Origin: an uncultured Rikenellaceae bacterium
Lineage (GTDB): Bacteria; Bacteroidota; Bacteroidia; Bacteroidales; Rikenellaceae
Assembly (NCBI GenBank): GCA_910577285.1
Contig: CAJTLO010000003.1
Coordinates: forward strand, 64,774 to 128,773
Direction: 5' to 3'
DNA: 64,000 bases
Position numbers and translations under genes: made by a program. The notes under the pieces were generated by a model that was given only the letters and a program-made list of their open reading frames with translations, made no database searches and was not told the DNA's origin. Of the stretch, positions 1-9,048 are shown one piece after another. Every line of letters begins with the position of its first letter. Positions within the stretch are counted from its first letter, which is position 1.

Positions 1-1
1 C

Positions 2-43
2 TTCTGGAACACCGATACCGACTATCGGCCGATGAACGAATAG
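2..43 (+). CDS. 3' end of a truncated upstream gene
   Basis: The window opens inside a plus-strand frame that reads FWNTDTDYRPMNE and then stops at TAG. Only 13 codons are visible, so the product cannot be named. A terminator-like hairpin 44 bases downstream supports this being a true gene end. The start lies outside the window. Confidence 0.5.
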   Translation, partial: FWNTDTDYRPMNE

Positions 44-86
44 GGCGTAGGGAACGTGCCGCCTTGGGGCGGCGACGCTTCCGAGT

Positions 87-127
87 GAAATGCTAAGTCT
101 TCCGCCCGGCGGGGGACTTAGTATTTC
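87..127 (+). terminator. Hairpin after the partial first gene
   Basis: Arms at 87-99 and 115-127 pair over 13 positions with one G-T wobble and a 15-base loop. A T-tract is nearly absent, so termination strength is uncertain. It separates the truncated gene from the aspartate kinase. Confidence 0.55.
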
Positions 128-221
128 GTTAAAGGCGCGGCGGCGCGGGGCGTGCGGTAGACCCGGCGGTGCTGCCGGCAGGGAGAAAATATCGTAATAT
201 GCAGAAAGCAAGATTGACAAG

Positions 222-1487
222 ATGAAAGTATATAAGTTCGGCGGCGCATCGGTGAAGGATGCCGCCGGAGTGCGCAACATCGCCTCGATCGTGGGGGCCG
301 AAGAGGAGCGACTCTTCGTGGTCGTATCCGCCATGGGAAAGATGACCAACGCCCTCGAAAAGTTGCTCGGTACGTTCTATGATGGCAAGACCGCGCAGGC
401 GTTGGAGCGGTTGCAGGAGATTGTGGATTTCCATAACGGCATCATCGAAGAGCTGTGGGGCAGGCCTTTCCTGCCCGACCGCGTGGCCCGTTTCTATATG
501 GAGCTCGAGGAGACGGTCGCCTCGTCGAATCCCGCCGTGCGCGATTACGAGGTGTGGTACGACCGGATCGTGGGGTACGGAGAGCTCATCTCCACCTCCA
601 TCGTTTCGGAATACCTCGCCGCGCAAGGGGTGGCCAATACTTGGGTGGATATGCGGGAGTGCTTCGTGACCACCGCCCGCCATAAGGATGCGAATGTGGA
701 TCTGGAGCGCTCGGCCGAGCGGCTCGTTCCGCTCGTGGAGGCCACCGACTCGCGCGTTTATGTCGGCCAGGGCTTCATCGGTGCGACGGAGGACGGGGCG
801 CCCACTACGATCGGCCGCGAGGGGTCGGACTATTCGGCCGCCGCGGTGGGATATATTCTCGGCGCCGGGAGCGTGACCATCTGGAAGGATGTGAAGGGGA
901 TTCTGAACGGCGATCCGAAGCGGTTCGACGACGTAAGGCTGATCCCCGAGATGAATTATCTCGATGCCATCGAACTGGCCTACAGCGGTGCGCAGGTGAT
1001 CCATCCCAAGACCATCAAACCGCTTCAGAACAGGAACATCCCTCTCCATGTGCGTTGTTTCGTCGATCCTTCGCTGCCGGGCAGCGTCATCCGCGCCGGA
1101 GTGCAGAAGAACCGCGAACTGCCCATACTCATCGTCAAGCCGGCGCAGGTGTTGCTGACCGTGCGGGCCAACGACTTCTCCTTTATCCTGGAGGAGCGTT
1201 TCGCGCAGATATTCGCCCTGCTCGACGAGTACATGGTGAAGGTGAACCTCATCCAGAGTTCCGCCGTGAACCTCGACCTGTGCATGGACCGCACGCGTCA
1301 CCTGGAGGAGCTCACCGAGCGGCTCCGGCAGGAGGGGTACTATACGCGTTACAATACGGATATGGAGCTTATCACCATCCGCAACTACACGGCCGAACAG
1401 CTCGCGTCGCTGGAAAGGGCGCAGGATGTCTATCTGGTGCAGCGGACGCGCCGGACGTTGCAGGCAGTTCGCAGGAAGGAGGAGTGA
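222..1487 (+). CDS. lysC: Aspartate kinase (monofunctional)
   Basis: Phosphorylates L-aspartate to 4-phospho-aspartate, the entry step to lysine/diaminopimelate, threonine and methionine. The 421-aa protein starts MKVYKFGGASV, the amino-acid-kinase signature (KFGGASV at residues 5-11), has a nucleotide/substrate-site stretch EGSDYSAAAVG near residue 200, and a C-terminal third with the beta-alpha pattern of tandem ACT domains, implying feedback control by an end product. It lacks the homoserine dehydrogenase half of ThrA-type fusions. The next gene begins 5 bases after its stop, so the two are probably co-transcribed. dapF, later in the same pathway, lies at 36.0 kb. No clear -33/-7 promoter was seen in the leader. 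Confidence 0.93.
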   Translation: MKVYKFGGASVKDAAGVRNIASIVGAEEERLFVVVSAMGKMTNALEKLLGTFYDGKTAQALERLQEIVDFHNGIIEELWGRPFLPDRVARFYMELEETVASSNPAVRDYEVWYDRIVGYGELISTSIVSEYLAAQGVANTWVDMRECFVTTARHKDANVDLERSAERLVPLVEATDSRVYVGQGFIGATEDGAPTTIGREGSDYSAAAVGYILGAGSVTIWKDVKGILNGDPKRFDDVRLIPEMNYLDAIELAYSGAQVIHPKTIKPLQNRNIPLHVRCFVDPSLPGSVIRAGVQKNRELPILIVKPAQVLLTVRANDFSFILEERFAQIFALLDEYMVKVNLIQSSAVNLDLCMDRTRHLEELTERLRQEGYYTRYNTDMELITIRNYTAEQLASLERAQDVYLVQRTRRTLQAVRRKEE

Positions 1488-1492
1488 GGGAG

Positions 1493-2680
1493 ATGGAGAT
1501 ACTGAGAAAGCAGTTCTTGCAACATATCGGCCAGACCTCGCCCTCGCCCATGTTGGTGGAGGTGGAGCGTGCCGAGGGGGTGTGCTTCTTCACACCCGAA
1601 GGGAAGCGGTATTACGACATCATCGCGGGGGTGTCGGTCAGCAATGTGGGGCACGGCAATCCGGCGGTCACGGAGGCCGTGTGCCGTCAGGCCCGCGACT
1701 ACATGCACGTGATGGTCTACGGCGAACTGGTGGAGCGGCCGCAGGTGCGCTTTGCCGCGCGTATCGCCGAGTACCTGCCCGCTCCGCTCGACGCGGTATA
1801 CTTCGTCAATTCGGGAGCGGAGGCGGTGGAGGGGGCCCTGAAGCTCGCCAAGCGTTTTACGGGCCGCCGACGCATGGTGGCCTGCCGCAACGCCTACCAC
1901 GGTTCCACGCACGGGGCGATGAGCGTCATGGAGAGCCGGGAGTTTGCCGATGCCTACGGGCCGTTGCTACCCGGTGTGGAGTGGATTCGTTTCAATGAAA
2001 CGGAGGATTTCTCCCTCATCACTCCGGAAACGGCCTGCGTACTCGTGGAGCCCGTGCAGGGCGAAGCGGGGGTCCGTCTTCCGCAGGCGGGGTATCTGGA
2101 GGCGCTTCGCCGTCGCTGCGACGAGGTGGGGGCACTGTTGATCTTCGATGAGATACAGACCGGTTTCGGCCGGACGGGGGAGATGTTCGCCATGACGAAA
2201 TACGGCGTTACGCCCGATATCGTCTGCCTGGCCAAGGCGCTGGGCGGGGGAATGCCGCTGGGGGCGTTCGTTTCGTCGGGACGCATCATGGAGTGTCTCT
2301 CCCATGATCCGGCTCTGGGGCATATCACCACTTTCGGCGGGCATCCCGTCTGCTGTGCGGCGGGACTTGCCGCCATAGAGTATATTATCGGGGAAGGGTT
2401 GCTGGCGGAGGTCGAACGCAAGGGGACGCTTTTCGAGGCGCTGCTGGGCGGCCATCCCGCGGTGAAGGAGATCCGCCGCAGCGGGCTGCTGCTGGCCGTG
2501 GAGCTCGGCCGGAGCGAAAAGCTCTACCGGATCATGGAGCTCTTCAAGGAGCACGGCATCCTGAGCGACTGGTTCCTCTTCTGCGATACGGCGTTCCGGA
2601 TCTCTCCGCCGTTGGTCATCACCGACGGCGAGGTGGAGGAGGTGTGCCGGATCGTCACCGCGTGCCTCGATCTGCTGTAG
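1493..2680 (+). CDS. Class-III PLP-dependent aminotransferase
   Basis: Fold-type I aminotransferase of the acetylornithine/4-aminobutyrate/omega-amino-acid group, 395 aa. Visible landmarks are the substrate-domain start around YYDIIAGVSVSNVGHGNP, the cofactor-binding VNSGAEAVEGALKLAKR, the LLIFDEIQTGFGRTG stretch whose Asp contacts the pyridine nitrogen, and LAKALGGGMPLGAF, where the lysine should form the Schiff base. The ATG at 1493 follows the aspartate kinase stop by 5 bases; an upstream in-frame extension overlaps lysC and was rejected. The amino donor cannot be read from sequence; the neighbour hints at aspartate-family metabolism, which is an inference. Confidence 0.88.
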   Translation: MEILRKQFLQHIGQTSPSPMLVEVERAEGVCFFTPEGKRYYDIIAGVSVSNVGHGNPAVTEAVCRQARDYMHVMVYGELVERPQVRFAARIAEYLPAPLDAVYFVNSGAEAVEGALKLAKRFTGRRRMVACRNAYHGSTHGAMSVMESREFADAYGPLLPGVEWIRFNETEDFSLITPETACVLVEPVQGEAGVRLPQAGYLEALRRRCDEVGALLIFDEIQTGFGRTGEMFAMTKYGVTPDIVCLAKALGGGMPLGAFVSSGRIMECLSHDPALGHITTFGGHPVCCAAGLAAIEYIIGEGLLAEVERKGTLFEALLGGHPAVKEIRRSGLLLAVELGRSEKLYRIMELFKEHGILSDWFLFCDTAFRISPPLVITDGEVEEVCRIVTACLDLL

Positions 2681-2897
2681 GGGCCGGGACGCGTGCCGGG
2701 AGCTCTTCGGCCGGGCGGCGGGGGACCGCGGCGCACCGGAATGCCGGACCGAACCGGAACAGGACGGAACACAAGTTACGTATACCGCTCGTCGGGGCAA
2801 GGCCCGCGGGCGGTATCGTATTCTATGCAGGGCGACGGTCCGGGACGGAAGGCCGCGACGCCGTTGACCGGAGAAGCGGCGGATGCGGGTGATTGTA

Positions 2898-2929
2898 TTT
2901 GTCCGAGAGCGCGGGATTGCTTACTTTTG
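2898..2929 (+). promoter_or_regulatory. Promoter of the outer-membrane protein gene
   Basis: TTTG at 2898-2901, a 20-base spacer, then TACTTTTG at 2922-2929: an exact match to the Bacteroidales -33/-7 arrangement. Transcription should begin near 2935, giving a leader of about 78 bases. The rest of the 2681-3012 gap shows no gene. Confidence 0.8.
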
Positions 2930-3012
2930 CGGCTTCACGGAACAGACCGTGACGGCCGGCGCTTGTGCGGGGCTGCAATTGTCTAAAGGAAAAATCAGAG
3001 TAAGAAAACGTT

Positions 3013-3759
3013 ATGGTGCGTTGGGTAAAAGGAATGGCGGTCGTTGCGGCCGTGGTATTTTCGAGCGGTGTGTATGCACAGGAGAAGCATTGCCGGGTGG
3101 AGCTCTCCGGCGGAGCCGATATCGTAAGCAACTACATGTGGCGCGGTCTGCGGGAGGCGGGGATCAGCATCCAGCCCCAGATGTCGCTTTCGGCGGGCGG
3201 CTTTGCCCTGAAAGCATGGGGGTCGAGCGCCTTCGCATCGGAGGCGTACCGGGAGATGGATCTCTCGATCTCCTACGATTTCGGACCGGTGATGCTGTCG
3301 GTAGCCGACATCTATTGCGTGTCGCCGGCGGGCGTGAAAAAGGAGAATTACGGCTATTTCAACTACCGCAAAGGGTCGCCCCATCGGATAGAGGCCGGTA
3401 TCAAGTGGTGCATCTCCCAAAAGGTTCCTCTCACCCTGTCCTGGTATACGACCCTCTTCGGCGGTTCCGACTATACGGTCGGCGGCAATCGCGTCTATGC
3501 CTCCTATTTCGAGGTGTCGTATCCCTTCTCCTTTAAGGAGATCGACCTGAAGGCGGGAATCGGCATCGTGCCGTGGAACGCCTACGGGGTGTACGGCATC
3601 GACCGCGACTTCTATGTGCAGGACCTCTTCCTCAATGCCGAGCGGAGCTGGCCCGTCAAGGGACTGCCCGGGCTGGAATTCGCCATCTTCACCGCCGTCA
3701 GCTGGAACCCGGCACTGGCGGATGTCAACTTTACGGGCGGCTTCTCGTTCCGCATGTAG
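3013..3759 (+). CDS. Secreted outer-membrane beta-barrel-like protein
   Basis: A 248-aa protein with a signal peptide (positive MVRWVK, hydrophobic core, cleavage after VYA-Q near residue 22). The mature part alternates polar and aromatic residues in strand-length blocks (GADIVSNYMWRGL, DLSISYDFGPVMLSV, FEVSYPFSF) and ends in GGFSFRM with a near-terminal aromatic residue, as in outer-membrane barrels. No catalytic motif is visible. It resembles the uncharacterised barrel proteins in Bacteroidales genomes whose first strand reads D-x-VSxYxWRG. It has its own promoter and is monocistronic. Function unknown. Confidence 0.75.
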   Translation: MVRWVKGMAVVAAVVFSSGVYAQEKHCRVELSGGADIVSNYMWRGLREAGISIQPQMSLSAGGFALKAWGSSAFASEAYREMDLSISYDFGPVMLSVADIYCVSPAGVKKENYGYFNYRKGSPHRIEAGIKWCISQKVPLTLSWYTTLFGGSDYTVGGNRVYASYFEVSYPFSFKEIDLKAGIGIVPWNAYGVYGIDRDFYVQDLFLNAERSWPVKGLPGLEFAIFTAVSWNPALADVNFTGGFSFRM

Positions 3760-3788
3760 GCCTCGGGCGGTCGTTCGCAGAGTTTTTT

Positions 3789-3817
3789 CGGGGGTCCGTG
3801 ATACACGGGGCCCCCTT
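3789..3817 (+). terminator. Imperfect terminator of the outer-membrane protein gene
   Basis: A GGGGG run, a CGTGATACACG tip and a CCCCC run followed by TTTC fold into an imperfect hairpin about 30 bases past the stop. The rest of the 3760-4057 gap shows no gene. Confidence 0.45.
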
Positions 3818-4057
3818 TCTGTTTTCCGAAAGGAGCGCACGGAAGGTATGCCCCCGCGGGAAGGAGGCATCGGAGTGCCTGCTTTCGGACGGCATTTACG
3901 GCAGCCGTATTTCGGTCGGTAGGGATGGGGCGTGCGGGGCGTATCGTGTTTCCCGTGACGGATTTCGGGTACCGTTTCTCGTGCGGGTTGTTCCTTCGAC
4001 CTTTGCGGTCGGTCGGTGCGGAGTAGCTACGTGCGACAGATGTCGAGCGCAGTATAG

Positions 4058-4106
4058 AATAATATAACAGGGGGTCCCTCATCGAGGGACCCCCTGTTAT
4101 ATTATT
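4058..4106. terminator. Bidirectional terminator, 23-bp perfect stem
   Basis: Arms 4058-4080 and 4084-4106 are perfectly complementary over 23 bp around a 3-base loop. An A/T-rich base below a G/C-rich tip gives a U-rich tail in both directions. It lies between the convergent outer-membrane protein and M16 peptidase genes, 15 bases past the peptidase stop. Confidence 0.9.
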
Positions 4107-4121
4107 TGTCGAGGCTGCGGA

Positions 4122-6929
4122 CTATTTCGCTGCGACTTCGGGCGTCATCAGAATCTCGATCACGTTGCCGTCGGCGAGAATCTTCGATGCGAGCTGCTTG
4201 AAGTAGTCGGAAGTGAAGCCGTTCACCGTTTCCATGTACTTCTCGTCGAGGTCATACCCGTAGAGGTGGTAGGAAACGAGGATGCTCCGCCAGTAACCGT
4301 TCTGCTTGATCTGGTCGGGGTACTGCTTGGTGAAGTACTCTTTGATCTTGCTCAGGTCTTCTTCCTTCACGCCCTCTTCGGAGAGTTTCCGGATTTCGTT
4401 CACGATATCCTGCTTGAGCTCGTCGGCCATGCTCGGATCGGTGTCGAAAATGGTGAAGAGCATGTAGGTCTGTACCGGTACGAAGGAGGTGTCGCCGCTG
4501 GTCTGTACGCCGTAGGTACCGCCCTTCTCCTCGCGCAGGGTCGCCGTGTAGCGGATGTCGAGAATCTGGGAGAGGAAATCCATGGCGAGGATGTTCTCCA
4601 GCGTGTAGGGCATTTCGCCGGTGAAGATGGTGAGTACGCTGGTCTTGGGCATCTCCATCGCGGTCGAGAAGTGGTTCACCACCTTGCCCTGCGGATACCG
4701 TACGCCGTCGTCTACCCACGAATAACCCTCCTTGGTCTTGGGAAGCGAACCGATGTATTTCTCTACGAGCGGCTTCAAGGTTTTGAGGTCGACGTTACCC
4801 ACGATGATATAGGTGAAGTCGTCGGCGTTGCCGTAGAGCTTCCGGTAGATCTGCTGCATCTTGGCGAAGTCGATCCGGGAAAGCTTGTCGTAGGTGAGCA
4901 TCTCGCGACGCGGGTTGTGGTTGTAGAGGGTGTTGTTCAGCGTATCCTGCAACTGGAACATCGGGTTGCTTGCCATGTTCAGGTAAGCGGACTGCAGCTG
5001 GTCCATCATCACGTCGAAGTCGCTCTGGTCGAAACGCGGTGCGGTGAACGACAGGTAGAGGAGCTGGAGCATGGTTTCGAGGTCCTTGGGCGAAGCCGAA
5101 GCGTAGAAACCGTTGCTGTAGTTGCCTATGAAGGGACTTACGCTGGCCATCTTGCCGGCAAGCTGTTTGCGCAGGTCGCTGGCGTTGAATTTGCCCAGAC
5201 CGGCCATGGTGGCGTAGTCGGGAAGTACGTTGGCCGAGAGTATCTCGTCTTCGGAGAGTACCGATTTACCGCCTTTGGAGATCACCTGCATGGTTACCTC
5301 GTCGGCTTTGAAGTCGGTGGGAAGCACTACGACCTTCGCGCCGTTCTTGAGCGTCCATATCGTTGCGCCGAACTTGTCGGTCTCGGTCTGCGCCACCTTG
5401 GAGCCTTTGAGCTTGGTGCGGGCCGGGATGAGGGGCTCGGCTACGAAGTCTGCGATGTTGGCTTCGAGTTCCGATGCGCGTACCTTGGCGATCGCCTCTT
5501 CGATCTGTGCAGCGGTGGGGATGGTCGCATCCGCCTTCTCGGGAGCCTGTACGATCACCACCTGGTTGGTCGGGGTAAGACGCATCTGCTGTACGAACTG
5601 GTTGAGCAGGTCGAGGTTGATTACCTGGAGCAGGTAGTTGTTGAACTCATATTCGTCCTGTGCGCTCATGAAGGGCTTGTTGAGCATGTAGTTGTAGATG
5701 AACGGCCACATGAATTCGTCGCTGCGGCGGTCGTCGCGGCGGTCGTAAGCCAGCTGTATCTGGCGCTCGATTTCGGTTTTGGCACGGTCGAATTCCGACT
5801 GCGTGAAGCCGAAACGGATCATCTTCTCTACCTCGGTGTACATGGCCTCGAATGCCCTCAGGGCTTCGCCGTCACGGGCGTTGGCCTGCACGAGCGTCAC
5901 CTCCATGACGTTGTTCATGTGGCCGCTGTACATGCCTCCCGATACGAACGGCGCGTTGGGCTGCCGGGCGATGTCGCTGAAGCGTTCGTCGGCGATGGTC
6001 ATCATGAACTGGTCGAGCAGGTCGAGCAGTGCGGCATCCGGCGTCTTGTTGTACTCGGTGGGGATCGGTTCCCTCTTGATGTAAAGGGTTACGTTGGTGG
6101 AGGTGAGCTCGGGGTCGGTGATGATGCCCACCACGGGTTCGTTGTTCGCAACGAATGCGATCTGCTGCTTGGCCTCCGGGTTTTCTACGGCCGGGATACC
6201 CGACATCAGGGCAACGACCTTCTTCTCCATCATGTCCACGTCGAAGTCGCCCACGATGAAGATGGCCTGCATGTCGGTGCGGTACCAGCGGTGGTAGAAG
6301 TCGCGCAGTTCCTTGTGCTCGAAGCTGCGGAGACCCTCCTCGCTGCCGATGATGTTGCGGTGCGTGTAGCGCGTGTCGCCGTAGAGGAAGGGGCGGAGTT
6401 TCTCCTGCACGCGCCAGCTTGCGTTCTGGCGGGTACGGAGCTCCTCGATGATCACGCCTCGCTCGTTGTCGATCTCATCGCCTTCCAGGGCGATGTAGTA
6501 GGCCCAGTCGTGAAGGATGAGCAGAGCGGAGTCGATGACGCCCTCGCGGTTGATGGGCACGTTGGACATGTTGTAGCATGTCATTTCCTGTGCCGTGAAA
6601 GCGTTCAGGTTGGCACCGAATTTCACGCCGATCCTCTCCAGGTAGTTGATCATGCTCTTCCCGGGGAAGTTCTGCGTCCCGTTGAAGGCCATGTGTTCGA
6701 GGAAGTGTGCCAGACCCTGCTGGGAGTCCTCCTCCTGCAGTGCGCCCACGTTGTCGAAGATCCAGAACTCAGCCTGGTTGGCCGGTTTGGCGTTGTGGCG
6801 GATGTAATAGGTCATCCCGTTGTCGAGCACGCCTTTGCGTACGTCCGGATCATCGGGAAGCTCTTGTGCGAACAGCCCCGTAACTGCTACGAGCGTCGCG
6901 GCTACCGTTAAAAAGATTTTCCTAATCAT
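4122..6929 (-). CDS. M16-family zinc metallopeptidase (PqqL/insulinase type)
   Basis: A 935-aa secreted peptidase. Residues 1-22 are a signal peptide ending LFAQ. The inverted zinc motif HFLEH is at residues 75-79, and the downstream ERGVIIEE supplies the third zinc ligand. A second M16 repeat in the C-terminal half (around KNGAKVVVLPTDFKADEV) lacks the metal motif, the usual active-plus-inactive two-half layout of full-length M16 proteins. The family degrades peptides in a clamshell chamber; here it should act in the periplasm or at the outer membrane. Monocistronic, ending in the 23-bp hairpin. A very long opposite-strand frame over this gene is a codon-bias artefact. Confidence 0.92.
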   Translation of the reverse strand: MIRKIFLTVAATLVAVTGLFAQELPDDPDVRKGVLDNGMTYYIRHNAKPANQAEFWIFDNVGALQEEDSQQGLAHFLEHMAFNGTQNFPGKSMINYLERIGVKFGANLNAFTAQEMTCYNMSNVPINREGVIDSALLILHDWAYYIALEGDEIDNERGVIIEELRTRQNASWRVQEKLRPFLYGDTRYTHRNIIGSEEGLRSFEHKELRDFYHRWYRTDMQAIFIVGDFDVDMMEKKVVALMSGIPAVENPEAKQQIAFVANNEPVVGIITDPELTSTNVTLYIKREPIPTEYNKTPDAALLDLLDQFMMTIADERFSDIARQPNAPFVSGGMYSGHMNNVMEVTLVQANARDGEALRAFEAMYTEVEKMIRFGFTQSEFDRAKTEIERQIQLAYDRRDDRRSDEFMWPFIYNYMLNKPFMSAQDEYEFNNYLLQVINLDLLNQFVQQMRLTPTNQVVIVQAPEKADATIPTAAQIEEAIAKVRASELEANIADFVAEPLIPARTKLKGSKVAQTETDKFGATIWTLKNGAKVVVLPTDFKADEVTMQVISKGGKSVLSEDEILSANVLPDYATMAGLGKFNASDLRKQLAGKMASVSPFIGNYSNGFYASASPKDLETMLQLLYLSFTAPRFDQSDFDVMMDQLQSAYLNMASNPMFQLQDTLNNTLYNHNPRREMLTYDKLSRIDFAKMQQIYRKLYGNADDFTYIIVGNVDLKTLKPLVEKYIGSLPKTKEGYSWVDDGVRYPQGKVVNHFSTAMEMPKTSVLTIFTGEMPYTLENILAMDFLSQILDIRYTATLREEKGGTYGVQTSGDTSFVPVQTYMLFTIFDTDPSMADELKQDIVNEIRKLSEEGVKEEDLSKIKEYFTKQYPDQIKQNGYWRSILVSYHLYGYDLDEKYMETVNGFTSDYFKQLASKILADGNVIEILMTPEVAAK

Positions 6930-6974
6930 GAGATTAACATTAAAAGGGTTGATGAATATTTGTGTTGTCTGTCG

Positions 6975-7214
6975 TTACTGCTCTTCCTGCGGGACTTCCC
7001 TCTCCGGGGAGTCCGGGCGGTACTCGATGATGTCTCCCGGCTGGCACTCCAGTACGCGGCAGATGGCGTCGAGCGTCGAGATGCGGATGGCCTTCGCCTT
7101 GCCGGTCTTGAGGATCGACATGTTGGCCTGCGTGATGTTCACTCGCTCGGAAAGTTCGTTGAGCGACATTTTCCTCTTGGCCATCATCACGTCTATGTTG
7201 ATTATGATCGCCAT
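6975..7214 (-). CDS. Cro/C1-type (XRE) helix-turn-helix regulator
   Basis: 79 aa, essentially one HTH_3 domain: MSLNELSERVNITQANMS contains the turn and recognition helix, followed by KTGKAKAIRISTLDAICRVLECQPGDIIEY, typical of the small regulators in this family. The short acidic tail lies outside the fold. The gene starts 45 bases after the DUF2975 membrane protein on the same strand; this DUF2975-XRE pairing recurs in Bacteria and suggests the regulator controls its own operon, perhaps with signal input from the membrane partner (inference). Confidence 0.88.
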   Translation of the reverse strand: MAIIINIDVMMAKRKMSLNELSERVNITQANMSILKTGKAKAIRISTLDAICRVLECQPGDIIEYRPDSPEREVPQEEQ

Positions 7215-7259
7215 GCCTTTCGGATGCTTTTTAGGTTCGTACGTATCATTGAGCCGGGA

Positions 7260-7964
7260 TCAGATGGTCAGTTTTTGTTCTTCGCTCAGCAGCGAGCTGA
7301 TGGAGAATATCTCCGCGATCAGGAAGATGAGCACGCCCATGATGATCTCCCCGAAGTTGAACGGGAAAGCCGTGTTGATGGCGAAGGGACTGCCTGCGAA
7401 ATAGGGTGCGGCGGCCCGGGCCTCCAGCCAGCTCATCAACGAGAAGAGCAGCGAGGCTGCGATCAGCAGGATGCCGATGGCCCGCGTGAGGGCGATGTTC
7501 GATTTGCGGAACAGGTCGTCGTTGCGGATGCTTTTGCGGAGCGAGCCGATGATGATGAACAGGATCACGAAGATCGCCGCGTAGGTGAGCGTGGCCAGCA
7601 GACCGTACACGATGCTGAAGGAGCCGAATGCGGATGCTTCGTCGGCGGTGCCTTCGGGCATGATGGCTTCCAGGTCGAGAAGCGACGGACGGGCGTACAC
7701 GGTGATGCTGTCGGCCGCGCCGCGGTAGATGGGAATGTCGAATCCCGTGTTGCTGGTGGCTACCCGCAGGTCGTAGATCAGTTCTACGTTGCGGCCGGTC
7801 ACCATGCGTTCGGCGGCCATCATGCGTCGTGCGTCGTTCCTGCCCGTATAGAAGTCTTCGCCGGAGAAGCGCGATACCGTGCGGATGACACCGAATGCTA
7901 TCACCACGAAAAAGATGACGTAGAGGGTGGTGATGCGGCGGAGTATGATCTTCTTGGACTTCAT
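7260..7964 (-). CDS. DUF2975-family membrane protein
   Basis: 234 aa. One N-terminal membrane segment (residues about 12-32) is followed by an extracytoplasmic domain and three further hydrophobic spans (about 112-135, 150-172 and 190-225), the usual DUF2975 layout. No enzymatic motif is visible and the family function is unsettled. It is first in the operon, with the XRE regulator downstream. A promoter and a dyad lie directly upstream. The start at 7964 is the first ATG of the frame and leaves a full N-terminal membrane segment. Confidence 0.8.
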   Translation of the reverse strand: MKSKKIILRRITTLYVIFFVVIAFGVIRTVSRFSGEDFYTGRNDARRMMAAERMVTGRNVELIYDLRVATSNTGFDIPIYRGAADSITVYARPSLLDLEAIMPEGTADEASAFGSFSIVYGLLATLTYAAIFVILFIIIGSLRKSIRNDDLFRKSNIALTRAIGILLIAASLLFSLMSWLEARAAAPYFAGSPFAINTAFPFNFGEIIMGVLIFLIAEIFSISSLLSEEQKLTI

Positions 7965-7972
7965 GACTCAAT

Positions 7973-8026
7973 AACGATTTATCGTTTTGCGATATGCAAA
8001 TATACAATTGTTTTCTGTAAAAACAA
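7973..8026 (-). promoter_or_regulatory. Promoter and candidate operator of the DUF2975-XRE operon
   Basis: Read on the minus strand, TTG at 8026-8024, 19 bases, then TATATTTG at 8004-7997 match the Bacteroidales consensus. Between it and the start codon sits the dyad AACGAT-TT-ATCGTT (7973-7986), placed where a repressor could block early transcription. The XRE protein is the natural candidate to bind it; this is inferred. Confidence 0.65.
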
Positions 8027-8087
8027 TAGTTATTTATTGATTTTCGATATATTTTTATTTTTAAATCGACCCTTGCTTCCTCCTGCG

Positions 8088-8119
8088 CTTGCGGTTGAGG
8101 GGGATTATGCGTACCTTGG
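8088..8119 (+). promoter_or_regulatory. Probable promoter of the thioesterase gene
   Basis: CTTG at 8088-8091, a 20-base spacer, then TACCTTGG at 8112-8119, one base off TAnnTTTG. The leader would be about 70 bases. Confidence 0.5.
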
Positions 8120-8194
8120 CGCAACGCCGCCGGTGTTCGCGCCTCCGCGGAGGAGGGCGGCGGACTCCGGCAAGTTAATAATTATTATCGGGTT

Positions 8195-8917
8195 ATGGAG
8201 AAGAAAAGGACGTATGATTACAGAATAGAGCCGCGGGACGTCGATTTCATGAAGCGGGCCACTCTCATGGCGCTCGCCGACTACATCCTCCACACGGCGG
8301 GGGAGGATGCCGACCGCAACGGTTTCGGCGTGCGCGACCTCAACCTGCACAATGCCTCCTGGGTGTTGACGCGTATGGCCCTGGAGGTGGTGCGGATGCC
8401 TGCGGAGTACGAGTCGGTCCGGGTGACGACATGGGTGAGCGCCGTTACCCGTGCCATGACCACCCGTAATTTCGAGGTGTTCGGAGCCGACGGAACCTTG
8501 TTGGCGTGTGCGGTCACCAACTGGGCCATGATCGACCTTTCGGCCCGGCGGATGCTCGACCTGCATACGTTGCCGGCCTATGACTCCATGACGCAGGATT
8601 TTCCCCTGCCGGCACCGCTGCCGTGTCGCCTCGGTCCCGTGGCCGGAGGTCGGGAGTGGGGGCATACGGTGGTTTACAGCGATCTCGATTTCAATTGCCA
8701 CGTCAACAGCGTGAAGTATATCCAATGGGCAGTGGATACGTTGCCGCTGGAGGCGGTGGAGAGGGGGCGTTTCGCCCGGACGGACATCAATTTCATCCGC
8801 GAGGCGCGTTACGGGGAGCGGCTGCGCATCGTGGTCTCCGCAGAGGACGAGTCCCTGTTCGAGATACGAAGCGAAGCCGGCGAGGCCGTTTGCCGCCTTG
8901 CGTTCCGCATGGAGTGA
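8195..8917 (+). CDS. Acyl-ACP thioesterase (FatA/FatB type)
   Basis: Releases free fatty acids from acyl carrier protein. The 240-aa protein shows two hotdog repeats. The N-terminal one includes ASWVLTRMALEVVRMP and VTTWVSAVTRAMTTRNFEV, the C-terminal one starts at VVYSDLDFNCHVNSVKYIQW. In that last stretch the D-x-N-x-H-V-N pattern matches the catalytic Asp/Asn/His region of bacterial and plant acyl-ACP thioesterases. Length is normal for the bacterial branch. ATG at 8195 has an A/T-rich leader; the gene looks monocistronic. It may feed the acyl-CoA ligase at 19.4 kb, but they are not linked. Confidence 0.88.
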   Translation: MEKKRTYDYRIEPRDVDFMKRATLMALADYILHTAGEDADRNGFGVRDLNLHNASWVLTRMALEVVRMPAEYESVRVTTWVSAVTRAMTTRNFEVFGADGTLLACAVTNWAMIDLSARRMLDLHTLPAYDSMTQDFPLPAPLPCRLGPVAGGREWGHTVVYSDLDFNCHVNSVKYIQWAVDTLPLEAVERGRFARTDINFIREARYGERLRIVVSAEDESLFEIRSEAGEAVCRLAFRME

Positions 8918-9048
8918 GCGCCGGTTGGTTTCCCGGCCGGAGGCCGCGAATTATTTTCACGGAACGGGCGTGTCGGTATGGATTTTGCGAAGTGACAAGG
9001 TAATTGTTATTGAATTGCATCACTCACAATCCTTAAATTTCAAAGATT

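Noticed and set aside
4266..6911. 881-codon open frame opposite the M16 peptidase
   Set aside because: Composition is His/Val/Gly-rich with no domain pattern; it mirrors codon bias of the real gene, which has a signal peptide and zinc motif.
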